A stretch of 6,362 bases of DNA, from positions 1 through 6,362 of the forward strand of contig JAICIT010000160.1 of the NCBI GenBank assembly GCA_025960445.1. The letters are read 5' to 3'. The translations under genes were made by a program, and so were the position numbers. Every line of letters starts with the position of its first letter. Position 1 is the stretch's first letter. The stretch comes from Bradyrhizobium sp. GTDB lineage: Bacteria > Pseudomonadota > Alphaproteobacteria > Rhizobiales > Xanthobacteraceae. The notes beneath the pieces are model-generated. The model searched no databases. It saw only the letters and a list, made by a program, of their open reading frames with translations, and had not been told where the DNA came from. Below are positions 6,164 through 6,362 of the stretch, piece by piece.

Positions 6164-6362
6164 TTGGGGCCGTTGCTGAATGCCGCCCCCGCGATTCCGC
6201 TTCACGCGTTTGCGGCGATGAGCGCCTTCGCACTCGGGCTCGTTCAATTCGCAGCCCCAAAAGGTACGTTGTCTCACCGCGCGATCGGTTGGACGTGGGT
6301 TCTGTTGATGACGGGAGTGGCGGCCAGCTCGTTTTGGATTCATGAAATTCGGCTGGTCCGTG
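6164..6362 (+). CDS. DUF2306-like small membrane protein, N-terminal part (runs off window; start possibly frameshifted)
   Basis: The frame from 6164 to the window end encodes LGPLLNAAPAIPLHAFAAMS and continues with two hydrophobic segments (about residues 10-27 and 40-58). The second ends in the motif SSFWIHEIR, which I recognise from DUF2306 (COG5395-type) inner-membrane proteins of unknown function. The start is unclear. A well-spaced ribosome binding site (GAGAGG at 6144-6149) points to ATG at 6157, but that frame goes out of phase after MNLG. Removing one G from the run at 6166-6169 would join it as M-N-L-G-P-L-L-N-A-A-P, a natural family-like start. As the sequence stands, only TTG at 6164 or 6173, or ATG at 6218, can start this frame; a TGA at 6158-6160 blocks extension. 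The gap after ssb is 18 bp, so an operon with ssb is likely. Confidence 0.7.
   Translation, partial: MGPLLNAAPAIPLHAFAAMSAFALGLVQFAAPKGTLSHRAIGWTWVLLMTGVAASSFWIHEIRLVR

Overview
The window looks like chromosomal DNA from an alphaproteobacterium, most likely of the Bradyrhizobium/Rhodopseudomonas group (Nitrobacteraceae). Three things suggest this: GC-rich coding sequence; an Omp25/Omp31-type outer-membrane protein with the 'YDWSGFYIG' start and 'GGPVVAKY' end that I associate with this group; and exact alphaproteobacterial-type LexA operators (GTTC-N7-GTTC, read here as GAAC-N7-GAAC). The genus is inferred from recall, not from a search.

Layout. Positions 2-1164 (+) hold two tandem paralogous ABC/SMC-like ATPases; the first is cut by the window edge. 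They converge on uvrA (1211-4189, -), the damage-recognition ATPase of nucleotide excision repair. Upstream of uvrA, 4190-4400 carries a LexA-type operator (4274-4288). It is followed by a strong intrinsic terminator (4401-4433) belonging to the next minus-strand gene, a 257-residue outer-membrane beta-barrel protein (4462-5235). A 421-bp divergent intergenic region (5236-5656) holds a second exact LexA-type operator (5473-5487) and a long leader ahead of ssb (5657-6145, +). The start of a small DUF2306-like membrane protein gene lies 18 bp after ssb and runs off the window. Its first codons look disrupted by one extra G.

How the genes relate. uvrA and ssb act in DNA repair and are classic SOS genes. 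In E. coli they are adjacent and divergent and share an operator region. Here an outer-membrane protein gene lies between them, and each has its own operator, so damage-induced LexA cleavage would derepress both independently. The outer-membrane gene is insulated from uvrA by its own terminator and has no obvious link to repair. The ATPase pair appears unrelated to the repair genes.

I see no transposon, integrase, CRISPR array, RNA gene or clearly new multi-gene system. The points most worth a second look are the paired SOS operators, the ATPase duplication, the frameshift-like start of the last gene, and a missing cysteine in the first zinc module of UvrA.
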